DNA from: Streptomyces sp. NBC_00775
GTDB taxonomy: Bacteria; Actinomycetota; Actinomycetes; Streptomycetales; Streptomycetaceae
Length of the DNA: 64,000 bases
NCBI RefSeq assembly: GCF_036347135.1
Contig: NZ_CP108938.1
Span: 5,828,001-5,892,000, forward strand
Direction: 5' to 3'
Shown: positions 28,121-36,635 of the stretch, one piece after another
How the letters are laid out: every line of letters starts with the position of its first letter
Numbering within the stretch: the stretch's first letter is position 1
Notes under the pieces: generated by a model
Databases searched by the model: none
Seen by the model: only the letters and a program-made list of their open reading frames with translations
What the model was told of the DNA's origin: nothing
Made by a program: the position numbers and the translations under genes

Positions 28121-28546
28121 ATGAGTGAGCAGCCCATCCGCTTCGACACCAAGATCGCCGTACTGCTGCGGGAGGACCTGGAGACCTGGCAACGACTTAA
28201 TGTGACCGCTTTTCTGGTCAGCGGCCTGGGGACGGCGGTTCCCGAGGTGATCGGAGAGCCGTACGCCGACGCGGACGAGGTCGCCTATCTGCCGATGTTC
28301 CGCCAGCCGGTCCTCGTCTTCGAGGGCACCAAGGAGACGTTGACGGCAGCCCACGCGCGCGTGCTGTCCCGCGCCCTGCCCCGAGCCGCCTTCACCTCCG
28401 ACCTCTTCACCACCGGCAACGACCGCGACAACCGGGCGGCCGTGCGGGCCGTACCGACGGGGGAGCTGGACCTTGTGGGGCTCGCGGTGTACGGGCCGCG
28501 GAACGCGGTGGACAAGGTGATGAAGGGGGCGCGGATGCACCCCTAG
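28121..28546 (+). CDS. DUF2000 family protein
   Basis: 141 residues, DUF2000: FDTKIAVLLREDLETWQRLN at the start, then a second strand-rich half (YLPMFRQPVLVFEG). DUF2000 proteins have no established function and are repeatedly found next to AraC regulators, as here. The spacer to the divergent AraC gene contains GTAC-bounded sequence (28081-28099) that could be the operator. Confidence 0.8.
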   Translation: MSEQPIRFDTKIAVLLREDLETWQRLNVTAFLVSGLGTAVPEVIGEPYADADEVAYLPMFRQPVLVFEGTKETLTAAHARVLSRALPRAAFTSDLFTTGNDRDNRAAVRAVPTGELDLVGLAVYGPRNAVDKVMKGARMHP

Positions 28547-28612
28547 ACCGGGGCGACCGGACCGGGACGACCAGATGGGGACGGCTAGATGGGGACGGCC
28601 AGACGGGGGCGG

Positions 28613-29866
28613 CTAGACCGGAGTGACCTCCGCCCGCGCCGTCGTCGGGGTCTCCACGACCGTCTCCTCCACCGGAAGCCGCCGCATCAGCACCCCATAC
28701 CCGACCCCCGCCCCCGTACCCACCACCGCGCACAGCCCCCACAGCCACTCCGCGCCGAACCGGTCGATGACGACGCCGGACATCAGCGGGGCGACGAGCG
28801 CGGCGAGGGACCAGGACAGGGTGTACATGCCCTGGTAGCGGCCGCGGCCGTGCAGCGGGGATAGCCGGACGACGAGCCCCGTCTGGGTGGGCGCGTTGAC
28901 GATCTCCGCCAGGGTCCACACGCACACAGTGAGGGCGAAGACGCCGACCGATCCGGCGAAGGCGGTGAGCCCGAAGCCGTACCCGGCGAGCAGGGACGAG
29001 ATGACCAGCAGCCGCTTCGGGTCCCGGTGCTCGATGAAGCGCGTGACGGGGATCTGCAACGCCACGATCAGCACCCCGTTGACGGCGACCGCCATGCCGT
29101 AGTCGGCGGGGGTGAAGCCCGCCGCGCCCATCGCGACCGGCAGTCCGACGGAGCCCTGCTGGAAGACGAGGGCGACGAGGAAGGACAGCCCGACGACGCT
29201 CATGTAGCGCCCGTCGCGCAGGACGGTTCCGAGGCCGACGGCGGGTTCGGAGGCGGCCTTGGCCGTGAGGACCGGCTTGGACTCCGGCAGCTTCGCGAAG
29301 ATGACGAGCGCGCAGATCAGGGTCATGCCGGCCTCGATGAGGAAGCCCGCGAGATAGCTGAACTCGGCGATGAATCCGGCCCCCATGGAGGAGACGGCGA
29401 AGCCGAGGTTGATGGCCCAGTAGTTGAGGGAGAACGCGCGGACGCGGTCCTCGGGCCGGACGATGTCGGCCATCATCGCCTGCACGGCGGGCCGCGAGGC
29501 GTTGGAAGCCATCCCCACCAGGAAGGCGACGGCGGCGATCGCCACCGGGTGGTGCATAAAACCGAGCAGCGCGACGGAGAAGGCCGTCGACACCTGCGCG
29601 ATGAGCAGGGTGGGCCGCCGCCCGAGCCGGTCGGTCATCACGCCGGCGCCGAGCGAGGAGACGACGCCGCCGAGGCCGTGCAGCGACGCCACGAGACCGG
29701 CGTACGAGGCGGAGTAGCCGCGGTCGAGCGTCAGGTACAGCGCCATGAAGGTGGCGACGAAAGCACCGAGCCGGTTGACGAGTGTGCTGGTCCACAGCCA
29801 CCAGAACTCGCGGGGGAGCCCCGAGACGGTCTCTCGGGCAGCGCGTCTCATGACGGCGAATGGCAT
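28613..29866 (-). CDS. MFS transporter
   Basis: 417 residues with about 12 membrane segments. The MFS signature DRLGRRPTLLIAQ near residue 80 lies between helices 2 and 3, so an efflux-type drug/metabolite transporter is likely; the substrate is unknown. The downstream flank 28550-28612 contains degenerate GGGGACGGCYAGA repeats. It is divergent from gpmA. Confidence 0.88.
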   Translation of the reverse strand: MPFAVMRRAARETVSGLPREFWWLWTSTLVNRLGAFVATFMALYLTLDRGYSASYAGLVASLHGLGGVVSSLGAGVMTDRLGRRPTLLIAQVSTAFSVALLGFMHHPVAIAAVAFLVGMASNASRPAVQAMMADIVRPEDRVRAFSLNYWAINLGFAVSSMGAGFIAEFSYLAGFLIEAGMTLICALVIFAKLPESKPVLTAKAASEPAVGLGTVLRDGRYMSVVGLSFLVALVFQQGSVGLPVAMGAAGFTPADYGMAVAVNGVLIVALQIPVTRFIEHRDPKRLLVISSLLAGYGFGLTAFAGSVGVFALTVCVWTLAEIVNAPTQTGLVVRLSPLHGRGRYQGMYTLSWSLAALVAPLMSGVVIDRFGAEWLWGLCAVVGTGAGVGYGVLMRRLPVEETVVETPTTARAEVTPV

Positions 29867-30018
29867 GGCTGGTCCCCCACGGACGTAAGCGGCTCAGGCG
29901 GTGAGCACAACTTACGAGTCGGGGCTGTCGGGGAGCCACTCAATTAACAGATGCCGTCAACTGTCCGGTCTGCGGGCGCGTGAGCGAGGGGACGAAGGCT
30001 TCCATTACGCTCGTACGC

Positions 30019-30780
30019 ATGGCCGACGCACCGTACAAGCTGATCCTCCTCCGCCACGGCGAGAGCGAATGGAACGCGAAGAACCTGTTCACCGGTTGGG
30101 TGGACGTCAATCTCAACGAGAAGGGCGAGAAGGAGGCAGTCCGCGGCGGTGAGCTGCTCAAGGACGCCGGCCTGCTGCCCGACGTGGTCCACACCTCGCT
30201 CCAGAAGCGCGCGATCCGCACCGCCCAGCTCGCGCTGGAGTCCGCAGACCGCCACTGGATCCCGGTCCACCGCTCCTGGCGCCTGAACGAGCGCCACTAC
30301 GGCGCCCTCCAGGGCAAGGACAAGGCCCAGACCCTCGCCGAGTTCGGCGAGGAGCAGTTCATGCTGTGGCGCCGCTCGTACGACACCCCGCCGCCGGCGC
30401 TCGAGGACGGCACGGAGTTCTCCCAGTCGGACGACCCGCGCTACGCGTCGATCCCGCCGGAGCTGCGCCCCCGCACGGAGTGCCTGAAGGACGTCGTCGT
30501 CCGCATGCTCCCGTACTGGTACGACGGCATCGTCCCCGACCTCCTCGCGGGCCGCACGGTCCTGGTCGCGGCCCACGGCAACAGCCTCCGCGCCCTCGTC
30601 AAGCACCTCGACGGCATCTCCGACGCCGACATCGCGGGCCTGAACATCCCGACGGGCATCCCCCTCGCCTACGAGCTGGACGCCGACTTCAAGCCCGTCA
30701 ACCCTGGCGGCACCTACCTCGACCCGGAGGCGGCCGCGGCCGCCATCGAGGCGGTCAAGAACCAGGGCAAGAAGAAGTAG
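30019..30780 (+). CDS. gpmA: 2,3-bisphosphoglycerate-dependent phosphoglycerate mutase
   Basis: 253 residues; interconverts 3- and 2-phosphoglycerate in glycolysis. The RHGESEWN motif near residue 12 contains the phospho-His, [13 protein letters not shown] is near 92, and the second catalytic His is in [10 protein letters not shown] near 187. Length and sequence match the Streptomyces enzyme studied as SCO4209. ATG at 30019; a TACGCT box 7 bases upstream suggests a leaderless message. A strong terminator follows. Confidence 0.95.
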   Translation: MADAPYKLILLRHGESEWNAKNLFTGWVDVNLNEKGEKEAVRGGELLKDAGLLPDVVHTSLQKRAIRTAQLALESADRHWIPVHRSWRLNERHYGALQGKDKAQTLAEFGEEQFMLWRRSYDTPPPALEDGTEFSQSDDPRYASIPPELRPRTECLKDVVVRMLPYWYDGIVPDLLAGRTVLVAAHGNSLRALVKHLDGISDADIAGLNIPTGIPLAYELDADFKPVNPGGTYLDPEAAAAAIEAVKNQGKKK

Positions 30781-30791
30781 AGAACGTGATC

Positions 30792-30834
30792 ATGCCTCCC
30801 ACCTGCGCATACGGCGCGGATGGGAGGCATTTTC
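30792..30834 (+). terminator. Rho-independent-type terminator of gpmA
   Basis: ATGCCTCCCA (30792-30801) and TGGGAGGCAT (30821-30830) form a perfect 10-bp stem, followed by TTT. Confidence 0.85.
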
Positions 30835-30858
30835 GCGTTCTGGGACCACTCTGGGCCG

Positions 30859-30951
30859 TCAGCCCTCGGGCTCCTGTCGCCGGAGGGCCTGGCCGAGAGC
30901 CTTCCGAGCACGCTCCCGACTGCTGGGCATGAGATGCGCGTACACCTTCAC
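30859..30951 (-). pseudogene. Remnant of a tyrosine integrase C-terminus
   Basis: Only about 30 codons are recognisable: VYAHLMPSSRERARKAL followed by a short charged tail and stop, the standard C-terminal end of actinobacterial phage/ICE tyrosine recombinases, including the region of the catalytic Tyr. Upstream in the same frame the sequence loses all resemblance. It suggests a past integration or deletion event between gpmA and the glycine-rich gene. Confidence 0.5.
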
Positions 30952-31256
30952 GCCCGGTGACATCAACGCCGACGCACACAGGAGGGCAACCGCAGACGGG
31001 TTGGTCGTCGCCACGGGGCGGTTACCCTCGCCATCCCTCTTACGGGGCATCGGCGCACGCGCCAACGGATCACAGGACCGAGTTCGGGGTCGGGCAGCGT
31101 CTGGTCGGTGGATCGCGGGCGGTATGACGGTGTGTCTGTACGGTCGCACAGGGCGGGTGTGGCTTGATCGTTGGGCGGTCCCGGCAGGGGCCTGAACACC
31201 AACCGACGTCCGTGGCACGTGCTGAGTGCCGCGCTCTTTGTCGAGGAGTTTCCCTC

Positions 31257-32531
31257 GTGAGACCGACCCTGCAACATGCCATGTTCCATCGTCGTGGTGC
31301 CGGAGCCGCGGGTGAGCGGAGGCGCCCGGCCAGGCGTGCTGCCGTCCTGCTCGCCACGGTGGCGCTGCCGGCGGCCCTGGTGGTGCCCACGGCCACGCCC
31401 GCTGCTGCGGCGGTGCCCGTGACCGTCACCTTCAACGCGGGCGCCGACCAGCCCTTCACCGTCCCGGCCGGCGTCACCCAACTGACCGTCACCGCCACAG
31501 GTGCCGCGGGCCAGAACGGGGGCAACGGCGGCACAGGCGGCAACGGCGCCACCGTCACCGGCACCGTCACCGTGCCGCCCAGCACCACCACCCTCTATGT
31601 CAACGTCGGCACGGGCGGGGGCGCCGGCGGCGGAGGGGGGTCTACGGGCGGTGCCGGCGGCGGTTCCAGCGACGTCCGCACCTGCAGCTCGGCCGGCCCC
31701 GGCTGCACCCTGACCGGCGTCCCCGGCACCGACCCCCGCCTCATCGTCGCGGGCGGCGGAGGAGGCGGCGGAAGCGGCTTCAGCGGATTCCCCAACCTGG
31801 AGGCCACCGGCGGAGACGCCGGAAACACCGGGGGTGCCGGCGGCGACAGAATGGACAGCGGCCAGGGCGGCGGCGGCGGAACCCAGACCGCCGGCGGCGC
31901 GGGCGGAGCCGCATGCCCCTTCGGCGGTACATCCGGCACTCCGGGCACAGGCGGTGCGGGCGGCAACGGCGGAGGCGGCTTCGGGGCCGGCGGAGGCGGG
32001 GGCGGCTGGTTCGGTGGAGGCGGCGGCGGAGGCTGCAACCGTCTCCATAACCCCCCTCCCACTTTCGGCCCCGGTGGCGGCGGTGGTGCGTCGAACCGCG
32101 TCCCCACGGGTGGTACCTCCGGACCTGCAGCGGGACCGGCCCAGGTGACCATCACCTACGAGCCGGTTCCCCTCACCTGCGCGACCGCCACGCCGACCAT
32201 CACCGGCACCAACGGCCGCGACTTCCTGGTCGGCACTCCCGGCGACGATGTGATCTTCGCTCTCGGCGGCAGCGATGCGGTCGAGGGCCGCGGTGGCAAC
32301 GACCTCATCTGCGGCGGCGACGGCAACGACTCCCTCACCGGCGGTGACGGCAACGACCGCATCGAGGGTGGCAACGGCGCCGACAGCCTGAACGGCAACA
32401 ACGGCAACGACGCCCTCTTCGGCGGCCCCGGCAACGACGCCCTCAACGGCGGCCCCGGTACCAACACCAACGACGGCGGCACCGGCACCAACGCCTGTTC
32501 CAACCCCTCCACCGGACCCGGCTGCGTCTGA
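31257..32531 (+). CDS. Secreted glycine-rich protein with C-terminal RTX-type calcium-binding repeats
   Basis: 424 residues. The signal peptide ends near residue 45 (PTATPAAAAVPVTV). A beta-rich segment follows (FTVPAGVTQLTVTATGAAG), then about 200 residues of very Gly-rich sequence like the Gly_rich family, and a C-terminal block (about 325-410) of GGxGND repeats (GGNDLICGGDGNDSLTGGDG and similar), the RTX Ca-binding beta-roll. The GTG at 31257 is preceded by GAGGAG. Probably a calcium-folded cell-surface or matrix protein. It ends with two short Cys-containing segments. Confidence 0.85.
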   Translation: MRPTLQHAMFHRRGAGAAGERRRPARRAAVLLATVALPAALVVPTATPAAAAVPVTVTFNAGADQPFTVPAGVTQLTVTATGAAGQNGGNGGTGGNGATVTGTVTVPPSTTTLYVNVGTGGGAGGGGGSTGGAGGGSSDVRTCSSAGPGCTLTGVPGTDPRLIVAGGGGGGGSGFSGFPNLEATGGDAGNTGGAGGDRMDSGQGGGGGTQTAGGAGGAACPFGGTSGTPGTGGAGGNGGGGFGAGGGGGGWFGGGGGGGCNRLHNPPPTFGPGGGGGASNRVPTGGTSGPAAGPAQVTITYEPVPLTCATATPTITGTNGRDFLVGTPGDDVIFALGGSDAVEGRGGNDLICGGDGNDSLTGGDGNDRIEGGNGADSLNGNNGNDALFGGPGNDALNGGPGTNTNDGGTGTNACSNPSTGPGCV

Positions 32532-32570
32532 CCCACCCCACACGCCGCCGACCTGATCGACGGACATCAG

Positions 32571-32626
32571 AAACGGGCCCCGGCGCACCCCTCGTCGCAG
32601 CGGCGACCAACGCACGAGGCCCGTTT
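32571..32626. terminator. Hairpin after the glycine-rich gene
   Basis: AAACGGGCC (32571-32579) pairs perfectly with GGCCCGTTT (32618-32626), with a 38-nt loop that can pair partially. It can act for transcripts from either side. Confidence 0.6.
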
Positions 32627-32970
32627 CAGAGCTTTGTCCATCCGAGGCGAGTAAGCCTGCTCGCACGCGGCAGGACGGGCTGTGGGCGTCGGTTCCGTGT
32701 TCGCGGAAGGCTTGGGCGACCACGCAGGACCGGTCGTTGTAGAGGTGATCCAGGGCACAGGCCGGGTGCCGGCGGAGGGAGAACTCGTCGTCATCGGGTT
32801 CGGTGAAGTCGATCTATGTGCTTCTGACCTCGATGAACCCGTCCATGTCCGTTCCCATGGCCGGATTGTGCAGGTCAGGGCCCCACCCCGTCACGCGGTT
32901 ATGCGGTTATGCGGTCACGCGGTCACGCGGTCGTGGGGTCATGGGCCCGTGGCCATGGGGACCGTGGCCG
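32627..32970. other. 344-bp gap with an 8-bp tandem repeat, no gene seen
   Basis: No ORF with a recognisable family. 32895-32942 holds six 8-bp units (GCGGTTAT twice, GCGGTCAC twice, then two degenerate). A minus-strand open stretch 32640-32810 might be gene debris but matched nothing I know. Confidence 0.4.
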
Positions 32971-33219
32971 TCATATCGACAGCGGCACCGGATGGATCTC
33001 GTCCGGCGCGTGGCCGGTGCGTTCGTGGATGCGCTGGATCGCCTCGGCCGAGGGGGCCGAGGAGAGGCAGTACACCGTGCCGGACTCCGGGTCCGCCCAG
33101 GCCCTCTCGAAGTGCACGCCCTCGTCCTTCTCGATGGCGAGGTCGGCCTTGTGTGCCTGCATGAGCTGATCTGCGGTGATGCCCGCCATTCCGTGGTGGA
33201 CGTCCATGAACTGCGTCAT
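32971..33219 (-). CDS. SCO4226-type nickel-binding protein (DUF4242 family)
   Basis: 82 residues, closely resembling S. coelicolor SCO4226, a ferredoxin-like-fold protein shown to bind nickel: start TQFMDVHHGMAGITADQL, then LAIEKDEGVHFERAWADPESG and IQRIHERTGHAPDEIH. The His residues in DVHHGM, VHFERAW and HERTGH are the likely metal ligands. AAGGAGG precedes the ATG at 33219. Next to it is a Cys-rich small protein, and phoU follows, as in S. coelicolor. Confidence 0.92.
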   Translation of the reverse strand: MTQFMDVHHGMAGITADQLMQAHKADLAIEKDEGVHFERAWADPESGTVYCLSSAPSAEAIQRIHERTGHAPDEIHPVPLSI

Positions 33220-33326
33220 GGCCTCCCCACCTCCTTCTTATGCGTCCTTATGCGTCGCCTCTCACCTTGTTTCCTCTCCTCCATGCTGCGCCTTTACGGC
33301 GGCGGGGGCGACCCTCGAAGCATGAA

Positions 33327-33358
33327 GAAGGGCCCCGCCATGAGTGGCGGGGCCCTTC
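33327..33358. terminator. Strong bidirectional hairpin
   Basis: GAAGGGCCCCGCCA (33327-33340), loop TGAG, TGGCGGGGCCCTTC (33345-33358): a perfect 14-bp stem directly after the Cys-rich gene on the minus strand. Confidence 0.85.
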
Positions 33359-33372
33359 GGTGTCGTACGAGA

Positions 33373-33525
33373 TCAGCCGCACTGGCACGGATTGCCCGAC
33401 TGGCAGCCGCACCCGCAGCCGGAGCCGCAGCCGCAGGCGGCGAACAAGGGGAGGCTCTTGATCTCGGCGGGCTGCTCGGTGTCACCGTTCTGCGTGGGAT
33501 CGGTCGTGCTGGGGGATTCGGCCAT
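33373..33525 (-). CDS. 50-residue Cys-rich peptide, candidate metal-binding protein
   Basis: The ATG at 33525 has an excellent ribosome binding site (AAGGAGGG, 4-5 bases upstream), which supports translation. The first 29 residues are polar; the last 20 hold seven Cys in CGCG/CGCGC/CQCG patterns, resembling metallothionein-like metal clusters. It has no known family that I recognise. It is transcribed in the same direction as the nickel-binding protein gene and followed by a strong hairpin, so it is probably its own unit. A role in metal storage or delivery is inference from Cys content and neighbourhood. Confidence 0.75.
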   Translation of the reverse strand: MAESPSTTDPTQNGDTEQPAEIKSLPLFAACGCGSGCGCGCQSGNPCQCG

Positions 33526-33667
33526 GGGTCCCTCCTTCAGACACGAAGGTGTGCGAGGCACACTGCACCGCACAGCTCCTGGCACCCATTGCATGCCCAC
33601 TGGGGCGGGTGCATCAACGGCGCACACTCGGCGCACTGAGGCTTGCACGCGCCCCCGGAGCGGGCAC

Positions 33668-34357
33668 TCAGGCCCCCTCCACCCCCGTCACCGGCTGGAT
33701 GTCCGCCTGGAGCTCGTCCGCGTGCTCACCCGTGACCAGGAACACCACGCGCTTGGCCACGGACACCGCGTGGTCGGCGAAACGCTCGTAGTAGCGGCCG
33801 AGCAGGGTCACGTCGACGGCCGTCTCGATGCCGTGCTTCCAGCGGTCGTCCAGCAGGTGCTGGAAGAGCGTGCGGTGCAGCAGGTCCATCTCGTCGTCGT
33901 CCTGCTCCAGCTGGAGGGCGAGGTCGACGTCCTTGGTGATGACGACCTCGGCCGCCTTCGCCATCAGGCGCTGCGCGAGCTGGCCCATCTCCAGGACCGT
34001 GGCGTGCAGGTCGTGCGGGACCGCGCGCTCGGGGAAGCGCAGCCGGGCCAGCTTCGCCACATGCTGGGCCAGGTCGCCGGAGCGCTCCAGGTCCGCGGAC
34101 ATACGGAGCGAGGTGACGACGATACGGAGGTCCGTGGCCACCGGCTGCTGGCGGGCCAGCAGGGCTATCGCCCGGGCCTCCAGGTCGTGCTGAAGATCGT
34201 CGACCTTCTGGTCGGCCGCGATGACGCTCTCGGCCAGCTTCAGGTCGGAGTCGAGGATGGCCGTCGTGGCGCGCCCGATCGCCGACCCGACGAGCCGGGC
34301 CATCTCGACCAGGCCCTCGCCGATCGAGTCCAGTTCCTCGTGGTACGCGTCCCGCAT
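33668..34357 (-). CDS. phoU: Phosphate signalling complex protein PhoU
   Basis: 229 residues, two PhoU three-helix repeats (LVGSAIGRATTAILDSDL near 22; MAKAAEVVITKDVDLAL near 132) with acidic metal-site motifs (ERSGDLAQHVAK near 90 and ERFADHAVSVAKR near 195). PhoU couples the Pst phosphate transporter to the PhoR kinase and keeps it silent when phosphate is plentiful. It is divergent from phoR-phoP and shares a PHO box region with them. Confidence 0.96.
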   Translation of the reverse strand: MRDAYHEELDSIGEGLVEMARLVGSAIGRATTAILDSDLKLAESVIAADQKVDDLQHDLEARAIALLARQQPVATDLRIVVTSLRMSADLERSGDLAQHVAKLARLRFPERAVPHDLHATVLEMGQLAQRLMAKAAEVVITKDVDLALQLEQDDDEMDLLHRTLFQHLLDDRWKHGIETAVDVTLLGRYYERFADHAVSVAKRVVFLVTGEHADELQADIQPVTGVEGA

Positions 34358-34474
34358 CAGGTTGTCCCTCTCTTACGTCTTCATCGGGGGTTCCGGGGAG
34401 CCAGAGCCTGTCGAAACGGGCGCTGTGAACCCCACGCTCCCACGTTCCGTCCCGTACGCGTCCGTTTCCGGCAT

Positions 34475-34507
34475 CCCAAATGAACCATCACTAGCTCCTA
34501 GGTGAAC
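34475..34507 (-). promoter_or_regulatory. PHO box between phoU and phoR-phoP
   Basis: On the minus strand two 11-bp direct-repeat units, GTTCACCTAGG (34507 to 34497) and GTTCATTTGGG (34485 to 34475), are separated by one further 11-bp unit. This is the arrangement bound by PhoP in Streptomyces. Confidence 0.8.
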
Positions 34508-34580
34508 TCTGGGCGACGAGTGTTCGAGCTCGCACCCGGATGGCTGTGGCCAGCGGCGACGACATGCCTAACCTGGGTGC

Positions 34581-35858
34581 ATGGACGTGAACGCGGCGGT
34601 CGCCGCAGCGGCAGCGATCGCCGGAGTACTGACCGGTGTCATCGCCATGCTGGCGTTCCGCTGGAGCGAGCGCGACCAGAAACGCCCGACCCGCACGTCG
34701 CTGCACACGGACCCGGTGCTTCCGCCGGGTGTCGACACCGTGCTGTCCGTGCTCCGGTCCTCGGCGGTCGTGCTCGACGAGGCGGACGCCGTGGTCAAGG
34801 CCAGCTCGGCGGCGTACGCCCTCGGGCTGGTGCGCGGCGGCAAGCTGGCCGTCGAGCCGATGCTCCAGATGGCGCGTGACACCCGTCGCGACGGGGAGAT
34901 ACGCCAGGTGGAGCTGGATCTGCCGAGGCGCGGGACGGGGAGGGGAGAAGCCCTCGCCGTCTCCGCACGTGTGGCGCCCCTCGGGTCGCGGCTGGTGCTC
35001 CTGCTCGTGGAGGACCTCACCGAGGCCCGGCGCATCGAGGCCGTACGACGCGACTTCGTCGCGAACGTCAGCCATGAGCTCAAGACCCCGGTGGGCGCGC
35101 TCTCGCTCCTCTCCGAGGCTGTCATGGACGCCTCCGACGACCCCGAGGCCGTCGAACGCTTCGCCGGACGCATGCAGATAGAGGCCACCCGGCTCACCAA
35201 CCTCGTACAGGAGCTCATCGACCTCTCCCGGGTCCAGAACGACGACCCCCTGGAGGACGCCGAGCCCGTACGCGTCGACGAACTCGTCGCCGAGGCGATC
35301 GACCGCTGCCGCCACCAGGCCGGCACCAAGCAGATCACCATGGCCGCGGGCGGCACCGCCGACCTGAGCATCTGGGGAAACCGGGGCCAGCTGGCCGCCG
35401 CCCTCGGAAACCTCGTCGAGAACGCCGTCAACTACTCGCCCGCCCGCACCCGGGTGGGTATAGCCGCGCGCCGGGTGACCGCGCCCGGCGGAGACCTCAT
35501 CGAGATCGCCGTGACCGACCAGGGCATCGGCATCTCGGAGAAGGACCGGGAGCGCGTCTTCGAGCGCTTCTACCGCGTGGACCCGGCCCGCTCCCGCCAA
35601 ACGGGCGGTACGGGCCTCGGTCTCGCGATCGTCAAGCACGTGGCCGCCTCGCATGCCGGGGAGGTCACGGTGTGGAGCTCCGAGGGTCAGGGCTCCACGT
35701 TCACCCTGAGGCTGCCGGAGGCGGGTGCGGCCCGCGACCGCCTGACCGATCACCACATGCCCGGACTCGACCAGGAGGACGAGACCGAGCAGCCTGACGG
35801 GACGACCACCGTCACATCCCCGTACGAACCGCTTCCCGCTCCGGAGGTCCTTCCGTGA
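34581..35858 (+). CDS. phoR: Phosphate sensor histidine kinase PhoR
   Basis: 425 residues: one N-terminal membrane helix (about 5-27), a PAS-like region (about 55-150), HisKA with the phospho-His in FVANVSHELKTPVG near 170, and HATPase (LVENAVNYS, TDQGIGISEKDRE, GTGLGLAIVKH). It phosphorylates PhoP at low phosphate. Its last bases overlap phoP (GTGA), so both are translated from one message under PHO-box control. Confidence 0.95.
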   Translation: MDVNAAVAAAAAIAGVLTGVIAMLAFRWSERDQKRPTRTSLHTDPVLPPGVDTVLSVLRSSAVVLDEADAVVKASSAAYALGLVRGGKLAVEPMLQMARDTRRDGEIRQVELDLPRRGTGRGEALAVSARVAPLGSRLVLLLVEDLTEARRIEAVRRDFVANVSHELKTPVGALSLLSEAVMDASDDPEAVERFAGRMQIEATRLTNLVQELIDLSRVQNDDPLEDAEPVRVDELVAEAIDRCRHQAGTKQITMAAGGTADLSIWGNRGQLAAALGNLVENAVNYSPARTRVGIAARRVTAPGGDLIEIAVTDQGIGISEKDRERVFERFYRVDPARSRQTGGTGLGLAIVKHVAASHAGEVTVWSSEGQGSTFTLRLPEAGAARDRLTDHHMPGLDQEDETEQPDGTTTVTSPYEPLPAPEVLP

Positions 35859-36535
35859 CCCGTGTGCTCGTCGTCGAGGACGAGGAGTCCTTCTCCGACG
35901 CCCTGTCGTACATGCTCCGCAAGGAGGGCTTCGAGGTCGCCATCGCGACCACCGGGCCCGACGGACTCGACGAGTTCGAGCGCAACGGCGCCGACCTCGT
36001 CCTCCTCGACCTGATGCTGCCGGGGCTGCCCGGCACGGAGGTCTGCCGCCAGCTGCGCGGCCGCTCCAACGTCCCGGTGATCATGGTCACCGCCAAGGAC
36101 AGCGAGATCGACAAGGTCGTCGGGCTGGAAATAGGAGCCGACGACTACGTGACGAAGCCCTTCTCGTCGCGTGAGCTCGTCGCCCGCATCCGCGCCGTGC
36201 TCCGCCGTCGTGGCGAGCCCGAGGAGGTCACCCCGGCCGCCCTGGAGGCCGGTCCGGTCCGCATGGACGTCGACCGCCACGTGGTCACCGTCTCCGGCTC
36301 CAAGGTCGACCTCCCCCTGAAGGAGTTCGACCTCCTGGAGATGCTGCTCCGCAACGCGGGCCGCGTACTGACCCGCATGCAGCTCATCGACCGGGTCTGG
36401 GGCGCCGACTACGTAGGCGACACCAAGACCCTCGACGTCCACGTCAAGCGCCTGCGCGCGAAGATCGAGCCTGACCCGGGCGCGCCGCGGTACCTGGTGA
36501 CGGTGCGGGGGCTGGGGTACAAGTTCGAGCCGTAA
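35855..36535 (+). CDS. phoP: Phosphate response regulator PhoP
   Basis: 226 residues of the OmpR/PhoB class. The receiver has the phospho-Asp in VLLDLMLPG near residue 51 and the switch Lys in VTKPFSSRELV near 101; the winged helix-turn-helix fills 130-226 (RVWGADYVGDTKTLDVHVKR). It activates phosphate scavenging genes and represses secondary metabolism and nitrogen genes in Streptomyces. The GTG start overlaps the end of phoR. A terminator-like hairpin follows at 36566-36600. Confidence 0.96.
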   Translation: MTRVLVVEDEESFSDALSYMLRKEGFEVAIATTGPDGLDEFERNGADLVLLDLMLPGLPGTEVCRQLRGRSNVPVIMVTAKDSEIDKVVGLEIGADDYVTKPFSSRELVARIRAVLRRRGEPEEVTPAALEAGPVRMDVDRHVVTVSGSKVDLPLKEFDLLEMLLRNAGRVLTRMQLIDRVWGADYVGDTKTLDVHVKRLRAKIEPDPGAPRYLVTVRGLGYKFEP

Positions 36536-36565
36536 ACCGACCCCCACGCGCGCGTGAGGCACGAC

Positions 36566-36600
36566 GAAGGGCGGCACCCCCTGGAGGGGTCCCGCCCTTC
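36566..36600. terminator. Hairpin between convergent phoP and lipoprotein gene
   Basis: GAAGGGCGG (36566-36574) pairs with CCGCCCTTC (36592-36600), and the loop also contains CCCC/GGGG pairing. Probably serves both strands. Confidence 0.8.
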
Positions 36601-36635
36601 GCGCGTTGTACGAGGTTGATCTCGGCGTACGCCGG

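Noticed and set aside
30963..32723. A 586-codon minus-strand frame covering the Gly-rich gene
   Set aside because: It is a shadow of the repetitive Gly-rich coding sequence; the plus strand has a signal peptide, ribosome binding site and RTX repeats.
32640..32810. Possible minus-strand gene remnant
   Set aside because: An open frame without a start, ribosome binding site or any recognisable family; not enough to call.
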